DNA of 64,000 bases from Candidatus Thermochlorobacteriaceae bacterium (GCA_029263855.1 JAJUFC010000009.1:1-64000), one strand, 5' to 3'. Counted from the first letter of the stretch, positions 35,726 through 46,081 are shown. Made by a program: numbers and translations. Notes: generated by a model not told the origin, from the letters alone.

Positions 35726-35945
35726 TTTGGAAAACCCTTTGAAGTGTGATTAGAGACTTTGCGGAGAGTTTAGGAGTTTTTAGGCAAAGAACAAAATAAG
35801 ACTGCACGCGCTCGTAACATGGTGCTCATTTTCGGACAAACAAAAAAAGTGTTTGAGCGTCTTCAATTCGTGGGTTATCTTTTCATCTTGTCTCGCAAAA
35901 GTCTGAACTTCTTCGAGTTTCAATAACCTTAACTTCGTTGTAACA

Positions 35946-38825
35946 ATGAGACGCTCTCTTTTCACCTTACTGCTGTTTGGTTTCTCGCTTCCGCTTCTCG
36001 CGCAAGATTCCATCAATGTTTTCTTTCGCTACAAAGCCACATCAGGCGCGTTGCGCGCTTTTCTTCCCGGCGCATTTTACGGCACAGGCAACCCAAACAA
36101 CTGGGGACCGAATGTAAGCGGACAAATTGCTCCCAACGCCATTTCGCTCATGACCTTTGACTCCAACAACGGCTATTACTTCAAAATCATGCGTTTGCGC
36201 GTAGGCGGCGGCGACGCGACGCTTGGCGGACAGCCCGCTTATCAATACAAAATGCACGAGCATTACAACGCAAGCGGCTCGCAATGGCAGTGGTTCACTG
36301 ACCCGATTAATCCCAACTCAATTCCGCCCGATAACAATTCGCTCGTGCGCGTTACACACCCAATGATTTTCCAGATTGAGCCGAACAATATCGGCGGACG
36401 CTTGGTTACTTCGGCATCTGTGCCTGTAACGGCAACCGTTGCCGCCAAAGATGATGACCCGATTAACCCTGCACAATCCCAAGTCTTTTTGAACGATACG
36501 CTCGTTACCACCTTTGGCGCATTTTACGATGCAACCCGTCAAGTTCTGAAAATTCCGTCGCTCGTTGCTCTTGGTGCCAACATTCGGAGCGGATTTAACA
36601 AACTCAAAATTGTTGCCGTTACGCAAAGCGGTGCCACACGCGCCGACTCGACGACCTTCCAAAAATTGCAAACGCCGCCCATCGTCAACGAACCCGTTCC
36701 GCCCGGTTTGAGAGACGGCATTAACTACAACAGTCCGACATCAGTTACGCTCGTGTTGCTTGCGCCTTACAAGCAATTCGTGTATGTGATTGGCGACTTT
36801 AACAACTGGGAACTGCGTCCCGAATTTTTTATGAAGCGCGATTCGCTCAAAGCCGATAGCGTGCGATGGTGGCTGACCATCAACAACCTCACTCCCAATC
36901 AAGAATACGCCTTTCAATATCTCATCGATGGCGAGTTGCGCCTTGCCGACCCATACACCGAAAAGGTTTTAGACCCCTTCGACGACGTCTTCATTCCACC
37001 AAACACTTACCCGAACTTGAAGCCTTACCCGACGGGACAAACAAGTTTTCAAGTCTCGATATTTCAAACCAACCAACAGCCGTATCAATGGGCGGTTACG
37101 AATTTTCAGCGACCCGATAAGCGAGACCTCGTCATTTACGAACTGCACATTCGCGATTACTTCGCCAATCCCAATCGCAATTTTCAAACGCTCATCGACA
37201 CGCTCGAGTATTTCAAGCGAATCGGCGTGAATGCGTTGGAACTGATGCCAATTAACGAGTTCGAGGGCAATTCAAGTTGGGGCTATAATCCGTCATTTTA
37301 CTTCGCGCCCGATAAATACTACGGCACAAAGTTCAATCTCAAACGCCTCATCGACTCGTGCCACGCCAAAGGCATTGCCGTGATTTTAGACATGGTGCTC
37401 AATCACTCGTTTGGGCAGTCGCCAATGGTGCGCCAATATGCGTCGGGCGATTACGGTCCGCCAACGACGCAAAACCTTTGGTTCAACGTGGAGGCGCGGC
37501 ATCCGTTCAATGTCGGCTACGATATGAATCACGAAAGCAAATACACGAAAGAATTGGTCAAGCGCGTCAATGATTTTTGGCTGACGGAATATAAAGTCGA
37601 CGGCTTCCGCTTCGATTTGTCCAAAGGCTTCACCCAAGTCAACTCCGGAAGCAACGTGGGATTCTGGAATCAATACGATGCTTCGCGCGTGGCAATTTGG
37701 AAGAAAATTTACGACGATATGCAAGCCAGATCGCCTGGCTCATACTGCATCTTGGAACATCTTTCCGACAACCCTGAAGAAACCGAACTTGCTAACTACG
37801 GAATGATGCTTTGGGGAAAGATGGTCGCCAACTACAACGAAGCCACGATGGGCTACCACGCGAATAACATCTCGAATTTGAGTTGGGGATATTTCGCTAA
37901 TCGCGGCTGGTCGCAAAATGGATTGGTAACGATTATCGAAGACCACGACGAGGAGCGATTGATGTATAAGAACTTGATGTTCGGAAATTCATCAGGCACT
38001 TACAACATTCGCGACACTGCCACAGCACTCGACCGTATGAAAGCCGCTGGCGCATTTTTCTTCACCATTCCGGGCGCGAAAATGTTTTGGCAGTTCGGCG
38101 AACTCGGCTATCACATTAGCATCGATTTCAACGGGCGCACAGGCGAAAAGCCCGTCGGTTGGAACATCTTCAACGCGAATCCCAACCTTCGCGTTGCTCG
38201 CGAAAAGTTGATGAAGACGTGGGCGGCGATGGCAAAGATGAAAACCGAAAACATCGCCTTCCGCGAAGGCACACTCGCAATGGATGTGGCAGGCGCAGTT
38301 AAACGAATGAACATTTCGCATCCAACCTTGAATGTAACGGTCATCGGCAACTTCGATGTCATCCAACGCAGTGCCAATCCCAATTTCCAAAGCACCGGCA
38401 CTTGGTATGATTTCTTTGAAGGCGATAGCATCACAGTAACGAACACGAGCGCACCGATTTCACTGCGTCCGGGCGGATTTAAAATCTACACCTCGCGCCG
38501 ACTGCCACCGCCCGAACCGGGCTTGCTCAATACGCCCGAGCCATCAAGCACATCGCGACCGCAAACATTTGAACTGGCGCAAAACTTTCCGAATCCGTTT
38601 AACCCAACAACAGTTATCAACTACACGCTGGCGACAAATAGCATGGTGCGGTTGAAAGTCTTTGATGTTCTCGGACGCGAAGTCGCTACACTCGCCAATG
38701 AGCGCAAGCCTGCGGGTAACTACACCGTGCGCTTCAACGGCGCAAACCTTGCGAGCGGCGTTTATTTCTATCGGCTTGAAACCGAAACCTTCACAGCTAC
38801 AAAGAAAATGATGCTGATTAAGTAG
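35946..38825 (+). CDS. Secreted alpha-amylase family (GH13) enzyme with type IX sorting domain
   Basis: A 959-residue protein with a signal peptide (MRRSLFTLLLFGFSLPLLAQ). An N-terminal E-set region includes a CBM48-like segment (VYVIGDFNNWELR) near residue 280. A GH13 barrel follows (YELHIRDYFAN ... ALELMPINEFEG ... GYNPSFYFAP). Catalytic residues by position: nucleophile D557 (DGFRFDLS), acid/base E604 (CILEHL), and stabiliser D668 in EDHDE. The C-terminus, NFPNPFNPTTVINYTL to TKKMMLIK, is a type IX sorting domain. It probably acts on alpha-glucans outside the cell; debranching or cyclomaltodextrinase-type activity cannot be told apart. A strong terminator follows. Confidence 0.93.
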   Translation: MRRSLFTLLLFGFSLPLLAQDSINVFFRYKATSGALRAFLPGAFYGTGNPNNWGPNVSGQIAPNAISLMTFDSNNGYYFKIMRLRVGGGDATLGGQPAYQYKMHEHYNASGSQWQWFTDPINPNSIPPDNNSLVRVTHPMIFQIEPNNIGGRLVTSASVPVTATVAAKDDDPINPAQSQVFLNDTLVTTFGAFYDATRQVLKIPSLVALGANIRSGFNKLKIVAVTQSGATRADSTTFQKLQTPPIVNEPVPPGLRDGINYNSPTSVTLVLLAPYKQFVYVIGDFNNWELRPEFFMKRDSLKADSVRWWLTINNLTPNQEYAFQYLIDGELRLADPYTEKVLDPFDDVFIPPNTYPNLKPYPTGQTSFQVSIFQTNQQPYQWAVTNFQRPDKRDLVIYELHIRDYFANPNRNFQTLIDTLEYFKRIGVNALELMPINEFEGNSSWGYNPSFYFAPDKYYGTKFNLKRLIDSCHAKGIAVILDMVLNHSFGQSPMVRQYASGDYGPPTTQNLWFNVEARHPFNVGYDMNHESKYTKELVKRVNDFWLTEYKVDGFRFDLSKGFTQVNSGSNVGFWNQYDASRVAIWKKIYDDMQARSPGSYCILEHLSDNPEETELANYGMMLWGKMVANYNEATMGYHANNISNLSWGYFANRGWSQNGLVTIIEDHDEERLMYKNLMFGNSSGTYNIRDTATALDRMKAAGAFFFTIPGAKMFWQFGELGYHISIDFNGRTGEKPVGWNIFNANPNLRVAREKLMKTWAAMAKMKTENIAFREGTLAMDVAGAVKRMNISHPTLNVTVIGNFDVIQRSANPNFQSTGTWYDFFEGDSITVTNTSAPISLRPGGFKIYTSRRLPPPEPGLLNTPEPSSTSRPQTFELAQNFPNPFNPTTVINYTLATNSMVRLKVFDVLGREVATLANERKPAGNYTVRFNGANLASGVYFYRLETETFTATKKMMLIK

Positions 38826-38858
38826 GCGTCGCGTTTGTGCTGAACTTGTGTTGAGAGA

Positions 38859-38889
38859 GGGGCGGGCAGAGGTTCGCCCCTTTTTTTTT
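38859..38889 (+). terminator. Rho-independent terminator after the amylase gene
   Basis: GGGGCG (38859-38864) and CGCCCC (38875-38880) form a perfect GC-rich stem around GGCAGAGGTT, followed directly by T9. This is the clearest terminator in the window. Confidence 0.92.
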
Positions 38890-38981
38890 CTCTTTTTTTT
38901 CTCTTTTGTTTCTCTTTGGCTTCAACATCTTTGCGCGAAGTTTGCGTATCTTTGCCGCCTCAAATTTTCAAACTCACTTGC

Positions 38982-41126
38982 ATGCAACAGTTGGTTCAAA
39001 ATTCGCGCTCGGGCACGATTAAAATTAAATCCGTTCCATCTCCGACCCTGAAAAGCGGAATGATACTCGTGCGCAACCTTTATAGCCTAATTAGTGCTGG
39101 CACAGAGCGCACGAAAGTTGACTTCGCCAAAAAGTCTCTGCTTGAAAAAGCACGCTCCCGCCCCGACCTCGTCAAACTCGTTTTGAAACAAGTCAAAGAA
39201 CAAGGCTTATTGGAAACTGTCGAGCGCGCGTTCAACAAGCTTGATAGCGATGCGGCAATGGGCTATTCTTCCGCAGGCGTGGTGATTGAAGTCGCCTCTG
39301 ACGTCGCGGATATTCGCGTCGGCGACTTGGTCGCGTGTGCAGGTGCGGGCTATGCGTCGCACGCGGAAATTATCGTTGTTCCCAAAAATCTCGTCGCTAA
39401 ACTTCCCGCAGGCGTTTCGCCCAAAGATGCGGCATACACCACACTCGGCGCGATAGCCATGCAAGGCTTGCGCCAAACCTCACCGACACTCGGCGAAACC
39501 GTGCTCGTAACCGGCTTGGGGTTGGTTGGACTTTTAACCGTTCAACTGCTGAAAGCCAATGGCTGTCGCGTGGTCGGCACTGATGTTAATCCTGCCTCAA
39601 TTCAACTTGCCAAAGAACTCGGATGCGACCTTGCACTCACTCGCTCTGAAGAAACCATCAAAGAGCAAATTCTCGGATTCACAAACGGCGACGGCGTTGA
39701 TGCGGTCATTATCACGGCATCGACTTCTTCCAACGAGCCTGTTGAATTTGCCGCCGACGTCTTGCGCGACCGTGGCAGAGTGGTGATGGTTGGCGTTACG
39801 GGCATGAACCTTCCGCGCACGCCTTACTACATGAAGGAGTTGGAGTTCAAACTCTCGCGCTCCTACGGCGCAGGACGCTACGATGCCAATTATGAAGAAA
39901 AAGGTATTGATTATCCGATTGGCTATGTGCGCTGGACGGAGAATCGCAACATGCAAACCTTCCTGCAACTGCTCGCCGAGAAGAAACTCAACCTCGATAA
40001 ACTCACGACGCACGTGTTTCCGATTGCGCAAGGCGAAGAAGCCTATAAACTCATCAGCGGTGAGCGCAAAGAGCGATACATCGGCATCTTGCTTGATTAC
40101 GGCGACTTTCAACTCGGCTCAAATCTCCAACAAGAAATTTCAAAGAACGGTCGCGTGCGTGCAAAACAAACACCGTCGGAAATTCGCATCGGCTTTATCG
40201 GCGCAGGCAGTTTCGCGCAAGGGTTTTTGATTCCGGCACTCAAATCGCGCAATGTCGCGCTCGAAGGCGTCTGCACCGCAAGCGGACTTACGGCGGAAAA
40301 TGTCAAGTCCAAGTTCGGTTTCCGCTATGCGACCTCGAGCGTTGACGATATTTTGAATGACGAACATATCAACGCCGTCTTCATTGCTACGCGACACAAC
40401 CTTCACGCCGACCTCGTCGTCAAGTGCCTTAATGCGGGAAAGCATGTGTTCGTTGAAAAGCCTTTGGCAACAACAGAAGAAGATTTACAGCGCGTTATTG
40501 ATGCATTTGAAAAATCTGATAAACAACTCTTGACGGGATTCAATCGCCGATTCAGCGAGCCTGTTCAAACCTTGAAGCGTTACTTCGGCAGTTTGAAATC
40601 GCCGATTTCCGTTCACTACCGCGTCAATGCAGGGTTTCTGCCCAAAGACCATTGGACGCAAGATTTGGTTGAAGGCGGCGGCAGGTTGATTGGCGAAGGA
40701 TGCCACTTCATCGACACGATTCAATACCTTACAGGTTCAGAGCCGGTGCGTGTCTTTGCTGAACTCGTGCCGTCGGAAGTGCGCGAAAATTGGAACATCA
40801 CGATTCGCTTTGAAAACGGAAGCGTCGGCGTGATTCAATATCTCTGCAACGGCGATAAACTTTACCCCAAAGAGCGCATTGAGGTTTTCGGCGGCAATCG
40901 CATTGGCATTATGGAAAACTTCAAAGAAGTGATACTTTCCGAGCAAGGTGCGAAGCGCGTGCGCGAGTTCGGCGGCGGCAAAGGACACAAAGAAGAAATC
41001 GCCGCGTTTCTTGAATCGATTAAAACAGGAACACCTGCGATTGACTTCCGTAGCCAAGTGCTGACGACCCTGGCAACCTTCCGCCTCAATCAAAGCATCG
41101 ACAGCGGATTGCCAGAATCGATTTAA
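38982..41126 (+). CDS. Bi-domain oxidoreductase: zinc-type alcohol dehydrogenase fused to Gfo/Idh/MocA
   Basis: A 714-residue fusion. Residues 1-370 are a medium-chain dehydrogenase/reductase with NAD site VLVTGLGLVGLLTVQLLKANG. Residues about 385-714 are a Gfo/Idh/MocA oxidoreductase with Rossmann start IRIGFIGAGSFAQGFLIPAL and the sugar-binding EKPLATTEEDL region. This architecture is known and usually occurs in polysaccharide biosynthesis, where the reaction is unproven. The start ATG (MQQLVQNSRSG) is preferred to an upstream in-frame ATG at 38916 that lies close behind the terminator. No glycosyltransferases flank it. Confidence 0.88.
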   Translation: MQQLVQNSRSGTIKIKSVPSPTLKSGMILVRNLYSLISAGTERTKVDFAKKSLLEKARSRPDLVKLVLKQVKEQGLLETVERAFNKLDSDAAMGYSSAGVVIEVASDVADIRVGDLVACAGAGYASHAEIIVVPKNLVAKLPAGVSPKDAAYTTLGAIAMQGLRQTSPTLGETVLVTGLGLVGLLTVQLLKANGCRVVGTDVNPASIQLAKELGCDLALTRSEETIKEQILGFTNGDGVDAVIITASTSSNEPVEFAADVLRDRGRVVMVGVTGMNLPRTPYYMKELEFKLSRSYGAGRYDANYEEKGIDYPIGYVRWTENRNMQTFLQLLAEKKLNLDKLTTHVFPIAQGEEAYKLISGERKERYIGILLDYGDFQLGSNLQQEISKNGRVRAKQTPSEIRIGFIGAGSFAQGFLIPALKSRNVALEGVCTASGLTAENVKSKFGFRYATSSVDDILNDEHINAVFIATRHNLHADLVVKCLNAGKHVFVEKPLATTEEDLQRVIDAFEKSDKQLLTGFNRRFSEPVQTLKRYFGSLKSPISVHYRVNAGFLPKDHWTQDLVEGGGRLIGEGCHFIDTIQYLTGSEPVRVFAELVPSEVRENWNITIRFENGSVGVIQYLCNGDKLYPKERIEVFGGNRIGIMENFKEVILSEQGAKRVREFGGGKGHKEEIAAFLESIKTGTPAIDFRSQVLTTLATFRLNQSIDSGLPESI

Positions 41127-41189
41127 CAGACTTGATTTAGCCGACTTGATTTAGCGTTTTGTCGAATTTAACTCATCACACCATCGCCA

Positions 41190-42665
41190 ATGGCTTCTGA
41201 ACGATATAAACTTTTTGTAGTGGACGACGATGCGACGTTCTGTCTCTTGCTCGAGAAAATTCTTTCGCGCGATTATCACGTCCTTACCTTTACCAATCCG
41301 ATGGAAGCCGTCGAGCGCGTGGCGACGGAAAAGCCCGACCTGATTTTAAGCGATTACACCATGCCCGATATGAACGGGCTCGAGCTCACGCGCCTCGTCA
41401 AAGAGCGCTATCCGAAGTTGCCGATTATTGTTCTGACGGGCTACGGAAGCGTTGAATCGGCGGTGGAAGTCTTGAAAGCGGGCGCGTTTGATTATATGGA
41501 AAAATCCATCTCTGGCGGCGCGTCGTCGGCAAACTTCACCGTGCTTCGCACGCGCATTAGCAACGCGATTGAGCAAGCACGCACGAAACTTATCTCCGAG
41601 CAATACAAGCAAGAAAACGAGAAGTTGAAACGCAAATTCAAGCAGTTTCGCTCGACCGAACTCCTTGGTGCCAGCGAAGCCATTGAGCGCGTTCGCCGAA
41701 TGATTGAGCAAATTGCACGCACAGATTCTACGGCGCTGATTTTGGGAGAGACCGGTACGGGGAAGAACGTTTCGGCAGAGATGATTCATCGGCTCTCCGC
41801 CCGTGCGGGCAAAGGCGAGTTCGTTGAAATCAACTGCGCCGCGCTTCCTGAAAACTTGCTTGAAGCCGAACTCTTTGGATACGAAAAAGGCGCATTCACC
41901 GATGCCAAAGAAATGAAAAAAGGCTTGTTTGAAGTTGCCAACAACGGCACGATTTTCCTTGATGAAATTGATTCCACCTCACCATTGGTGCAATCCAAAT
42001 TGCTCACGGTTTTGGAAACCCGCAGTTTCAGGCGCATCGGCGGCAGTCAACCGATTTCCGTCAATGTTCGACTTATCTGCGCCACCAACGCTTCCCTCAT
42101 CGAGAAAGTCCAACAAGGCAAGTTTCGCGAAGATTTGTTCTTCCGAATCAACGTCGTTTCGCTCACGATGCCGCCGCTTCGCTCGCTGGGCAACGACATT
42201 ATCTTGATTGCGGAAATGTTCGTCAAACAGTTCTCCGAAGAAATGGGCAAACGCATCAAAGGCATCGCCGACGACGCCAAAAGCCTTCTGCTTTCGAACC
42301 AATGGCGCGGCAACGTGCGCGAACTGCGCAACGTGATGGAGCGCGCCGTCGTCTTCACCGAGAACGACCACTATGTAACGGCAAATGAACTCTCGCTTCT
42401 CGAGGAGCGCGCCGATACCGCGTGGATGACGACGCACGCCCCCGCCGAAAAGGCTTCTACTGAAAAAAGCACTGCTGAAAAAGTATTTGCGTTGCCAATG
42501 GGCAAATCGCTCGAAGAAGTCAAACTCGCCTACATCAAAGCCGTCTTGAAAGATTGCAATAATCATTACGCGGAAGCGGCGAAAATTTTGGATATTACGC
42601 CCAAAGCCCTTTGGGAAATTCGCAAACGATACAATCTCGAAGGCGAAGCCCCGTCTTCATCTTGA
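41190..42665 (+). CDS. Sigma-54-dependent response regulator (NtrC family)
   Basis: A 491-residue activator. The receiver domain has acidic D12-D14, phosphoacceptor D55 and K105. The AAA+ domain has Walker A GETGTGKN (186-193), the sigma-54 contact loop GAFTDA (234-239, canonical GAFTGA), Walker B IFLDEI (255-260) and the WRGNVREL block. A Fis-type helix-turn-helix ends the protein (about 450-491). N193 replaces the usual E of GKE. It would activate RNA polymerase carrying sigma-54 on phosphorylation. No histidine kinase is adjacent, so the partner is unknown. It is followed closely by the YmdB-type gene. Confidence 0.93.
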   Translation: MASERYKLFVVDDDATFCLLLEKILSRDYHVLTFTNPMEAVERVATEKPDLILSDYTMPDMNGLELTRLVKERYPKLPIIVLTGYGSVESAVEVLKAGAFDYMEKSISGGASSANFTVLRTRISNAIEQARTKLISEQYKQENEKLKRKFKQFRSTELLGASEAIERVRRMIEQIARTDSTALILGETGTGKNVSAEMIHRLSARAGKGEFVEINCAALPENLLEAELFGYEKGAFTDAKEMKKGLFEVANNGTIFLDEIDSTSPLVQSKLLTVLETRSFRRIGGSQPISVNVRLICATNASLIEKVQQGKFREDLFFRINVVSLTMPPLRSLGNDIILIAEMFVKQFSEEMGKRIKGIADDAKSLLLSNQWRGNVRELRNVMERAVVFTENDHYVTANELSLLEERADTAWMTTHAPAEKASTEKSTAEKVFALPMGKSLEEVKLAYIKAVLKDCNNHYAEAAKILDITPKALWEIRKRYNLEGEAPSSS

Positions 42666-42694
42666 ACGACTCAAACGAAAGGAACTCTGTCCCA

Positions 42695-43540
42695 ATGACG
42701 AAAACCATCAACGTTTTTTTTCTCGCCGACGTCGTCGGACAGCCCGGCGTGGAAATCGTTTCGCGCTTGCTCAAAGGATACATTCAGAAGTATGACATTC
42801 ACTTTTCAATTTGCAACGGCGAGAACGCCTACAACGGCAAGGGCATGAGCCTTGAAATCATGCACCAACTTCGCACCGCCGGCATTGATGTGATTTCAGG
42901 CGGCAATCACATCTGGGATAACTTCAAGTTTCATGAAATTCTGCGCAATGAAACCAACGTCCTGCGCCCGGCAAACTATCCGAAAGGCACTTACGGCACG
43001 GGCTTTGGCACATTCAATCTTCCAAATGGGTTAGGCAAAATCGGCGTGCTTAATCTTCAAGGCAGAACATTTATGTACACCATCGATTGCCCGTTTCGCA
43101 CCGCAGATTGGGTCTTGGAAAAAATGAAGGGTGTTAAATACATCATTGTAGACATGCATGCAGAAGCGACCGCCGAAAAAGCCGCCTTAGCGTGGTATCT
43201 CGATGGGCGCGTTTCGGCGGTGATGGGGTCGCACTCGCACGTGCCGAGCGGCGACGAGCGCATCTTCCCAAAAGGCACGGGCTTTTGCACCGACGTCGGA
43301 ATGACAGGACCCTACGACTCCGTAATTGGAATGGTCACCAAATCCGCCATCGACCGATTTATTTATCAAACGCCCCACAAATACGAATGCGCCAAAAACG
43401 ACGTGCATCTGTGCGCAATGGTGATTAAACTCGATGCCGAAACAGGCAAATGCGTGCATTTGGAGCGCGTGATTTTTCCTGAATTTGTGAAGTCGACGCT
43501 GGGGCGTACACCTGAACCGAAGGAAGAAGTCGTGTCTTAG
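42695..43540 (+). CDS. YmdB-family metallophosphoesterase (2',3'-cyclic nucleotide phosphodiesterase type)
   Basis: A 281-residue protein of the TIGR00282/YmdB family. Motifs: VFFLADVVGQPG, CNGENAYNG, SGGNHIWDN, VMGSHSHVPSGD and CTDVGMTGPYDSVIGM. Family members hydrolyse 2',3'-cyclic nucleotides and influence biofilm and RNA turnover in Bacillus. In many genomes the gene sits beside rny; here it follows a sigma-54 regulator and precedes a TPR-SARP regulator. The ATG at 42695 has an AAAGGAA Shine-Dalgarno. An upstream ATG at 42611 lies inside the regulator gene in another frame. Confidence 0.92.
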   Translation: MTKTINVFFLADVVGQPGVEIVSRLLKGYIQKYDIHFSICNGENAYNGKGMSLEIMHQLRTAGIDVISGGNHIWDNFKFHEILRNETNVLRPANYPKGTYGTGFGTFNLPNGLGKIGVLNLQGRTFMYTIDCPFRTADWVLEKMKGVKYIIVDMHAEATAEKAALAWYLDGRVSAVMGSHSHVPSGDERIFPKGTGFCTDVGMTGPYDSVIGMVTKSAIDRFIYQTPHKYECAKNDVHLCAMVIKLDAETGKCVHLERVIFPEFVKSTLGRTPEPKEEVVS

Positions 43541-43602
43541 TCGTGCGCCATCGATGTCGGCGTTGTTTTTGACGAGATGCCTTGAAGTAAATAACCAAGC
43601 CA

Positions 43603-46080
43603 ATGCCAATGCCACTCGACGAAATTCTCTTGCTGAACGACGACGCATGGCGCAAGCGCGACCAAGAGCCTCGCCTCGCTCTTGAACTTGCGCGAAAAGC
43701 GTCGGCTTTGGCTTCCCTGCATGGCGAACATCTCCAATATCTCGCCGCGCTCCGCACCGAAGCCCATTGCGCCTACTTGCTTGCGGACTACGACCGCGCG
43801 CTCGCGCTCGCTAAAGAACTCTTGCATCTCTCGGAAGAACAACGCGACGACGCTTTCATCGCCTTCGCGCTCAACACGTTGGGCAATTCGCACTTGCGCT
43901 GCGGACGCTATCACGAAGCCCTGAGCTACCTCTTCCGCACGCTCGGATTGAGGTTGCAATCCAAAGACCATCGCGGCGAAGCCGCCGTCTTGAACAACAT
44001 CGGGAATGTTTATTATCACCTCTCCGATTACAAATCCGCCCGCGATTACTATCAGCGAAGTTTAGACCTAAAAAAATCGCTCGGCGACAAAAAGGGCGAA
44101 GCCAATTCCTACACCAATCTGGGAATGGTGCATCACCTCTTGAGCGATTATCCCAAAGCGATTGAGTCGCATCAAAACGCGATTGCGCTCTATCACGAAC
44201 TTGGCGAACTGCGCGGACTTTCGCACGCGCTCAACAATCTCGGCAACGTGCAACGCGACGTCGGCGAATACAACGCCGCTCTCGAGACGCATTTCAAGTG
44301 CCTTTCGCTGAAGCGCGACATTCACGACAAACATGGCGAAGCCCTCGCGTTGCTCAATCTTGGTCGAACTTCCGAAAAGCAAGGCGACCTTGCCCGCGCA
44401 ATGGAGTATCTGGCGAAATCAAAAAGCCTTGCCATTGAACTCGGCGACCGCCAAACCGAACTGCTCGTCTTGGAGCGCGACGCCGCCATCGCCGAACTCA
44501 AAGGCGACTTCGAAGACGCGGTTTCAACCCTGCTTCGCGCGCTTTCGCTCTCGGAAGAATTGGGCGCACGCTCCGATACGCTCTCGTGCTTTCATCAAAT
44601 CGGCAAACTTCAACGCCTAACGGCGCAATTCACGTCGGCGTTGGAGTATCATCAAAAAGCCTTGCTGTTGGCGCAAGAACTCGGCGAGCGCGAAAACGAA
44701 GCGGACGTCTTGCGGGAAATCGGCACGGTCTATTTTGCGATGAACGATGCCGTGAATGCGACGAAGTATTTGTTTCAAAGTTTAGAACTTGCAGAGCGAT
44801 TGGAAAATCGTGCGCTAATTGCCGACGCACTTTGCGCCATCGGCGACATCGCCCAACAGCTTGGCGACACGGAACGCGCCGAAGCCTGCTACACCAAAAG
44901 CCTTGAACTCTACGACGCCATCGGGCACGGCTTGCGTCATACTGAAACGTCGTATCGTTTAGGATTGCTCCGACTCTCGCAAGGACGATTGAGCGACGCT
45001 GATTCCATCTTCAACGACGCGCTACGTTCAGCCGAATCGCTCGGCGCGAAACTTTTGCAATCCGACCTCTACGCCGCGCGCGCGGAAATCGCCAAAGCGC
45101 AAGGCGATTTAGAGCGTCATCTCAAATTTCAACGCAACGCCGCAACGCTCAAAAACGACGTCGTCAATGCCTCAACCTTGCTTCGAATGAAGTCGCTTCT
45201 TGATGCGCGCGAAACGCGCGAGTTGTCCAAATCGCTCAACGCCGCGCATGCTTCGGCGTTTCAATCGTTGTTGCAAAAAGCGCAAGACCGCGCCTCTGAA
45301 AAAATCGTCGAGCATCGCCCTCCCGTCGTCCAAGCCTTGCCGCTTCATTCGCATCAGGTCGTCATTCAAACCTTTGGCGCGTTTCGCGTCTCGATTGACG
45401 GGCGCGAACTTTCTAGCGAGGTTTGGAAGCGCAAAAAATCGCGCGACGTCTTTAAGTTCTTGCTCGTTCATTACAAGCAAAGCGTTTCGGTCGAAACGAT
45501 GCTGGACGCGCTTTGGGGCGCGATTACCGAAAGCAACAAGAACCTGTTGCTCACGGCGATTTCGCACGTTCGAAAAGCCATTGAGCCAACCAAAACGCCG
45601 CTCTTTCTGCAAAGCCTTGATAAATCATATCGATTGGATTTCGGAGACGGGGCGATGATTGATTTCATCGCGTTTCAATCGCACATCAAATCAGCGAGAA
45701 GCAGTCAGGGCGACGCGGCGCTCGCCTACTACGAACAAGCAACCGCGCTTTACAAAGGAAAATTTTTGGCGGAAGACGAAACGGAGGAATGGACGACGTT
45801 TCTGAGAGAGAGTTTAAGCGACGCGCATCTTTCAGCCCTGATTGCGCTCGCGCGCGCCGCGCTCGATTCGCATCAACTTGACCTTGCGCTCGATTACGGC
45901 AAAACGCTTGTTGCGCTCGACCGCACACTCGAAACGGGCTACGACGTTCAGTTTCAAGTTTTTCAGAAACGCGGGCAATTCGCCGACGCGCAGAAACTTT
46001 ACGCCCAATGTCAAGAAGCGTTTAAGAAGGAATTGGGGATTGCGCCGCCCAAGCGATTTCAGAAGTTTTTGACTTCGTAA
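43603..46080 (+). CDS. TPR-repeat transcriptional regulator with C-terminal SARP/BTAD module
   Basis: An 825-residue protein. About a dozen tetratricopeptide repeats fill residues 20-520 (for example AVLNNIGNVYYHLSDYKSA, ALNNLGNVQRDVGEYNAAL). A short coiled linker follows. Then comes an OmpR/SARP-type winged helix (about 595-680: VQ-rich start, then IQTFGAFRVSIDGREL, RKKSRDVFKFLLVHY). The bacterial transcriptional activation domain is at about 690-825 (IDFIAFQSHI ... YKGKFLAEDETEEW). The order is the reverse of actinobacterial AfsR-type proteins, in which DNA binding is N-terminal. The TPR half probably senses a protein or peptide partner. Two in-frame ATGs two codons apart can start it. Its stop is one base from the convergent trpD stop. 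Confidence 0.88.
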   Translation: MPMPLDEILLLNDDAWRKRDQEPRLALELARKASALASLHGEHLQYLAALRTEAHCAYLLADYDRALALAKELLHLSEEQRDDAFIAFALNTLGNSHLRCGRYHEALSYLFRTLGLRLQSKDHRGEAAVLNNIGNVYYHLSDYKSARDYYQRSLDLKKSLGDKKGEANSYTNLGMVHHLLSDYPKAIESHQNAIALYHELGELRGLSHALNNLGNVQRDVGEYNAALETHFKCLSLKRDIHDKHGEALALLNLGRTSEKQGDLARAMEYLAKSKSLAIELGDRQTELLVLERDAAIAELKGDFEDAVSTLLRALSLSEELGARSDTLSCFHQIGKLQRLTAQFTSALEYHQKALLLAQELGERENEADVLREIGTVYFAMNDAVNATKYLFQSLELAERLENRALIADALCAIGDIAQQLGDTERAEACYTKSLELYDAIGHGLRHTETSYRLGLLRLSQGRLSDADSIFNDALRSAESLGAKLLQSDLYAARAEIAKAQGDLERHLKFQRNAATLKNDVVNASTLLRMKSLLDARETRELSKSLNAAHASAFQSLLQKAQDRASEKIVEHRPPVVQALPLHSHQVVIQTFGAFRVSIDGRELSSEVWKRKKSRDVFKFLLVHYKQSVSVETMLDALWGAITESNKNLLLTAISHVRKAIEPTKTPLFLQSLDKSYRLDFGDGAMIDFIAFQSHIKSARSSQGDAALAYYEQATALYKGKFLAEDETEEWTTFLRESLSDAHLSALIALARAALDSHQLDLALDYGKTLVALDRTLETGYDVQFQVFQKRGQFADAQKLYAQCQEAFKKELGIAPPKRFQKFLTS

Positions 46081-46081
46081 C

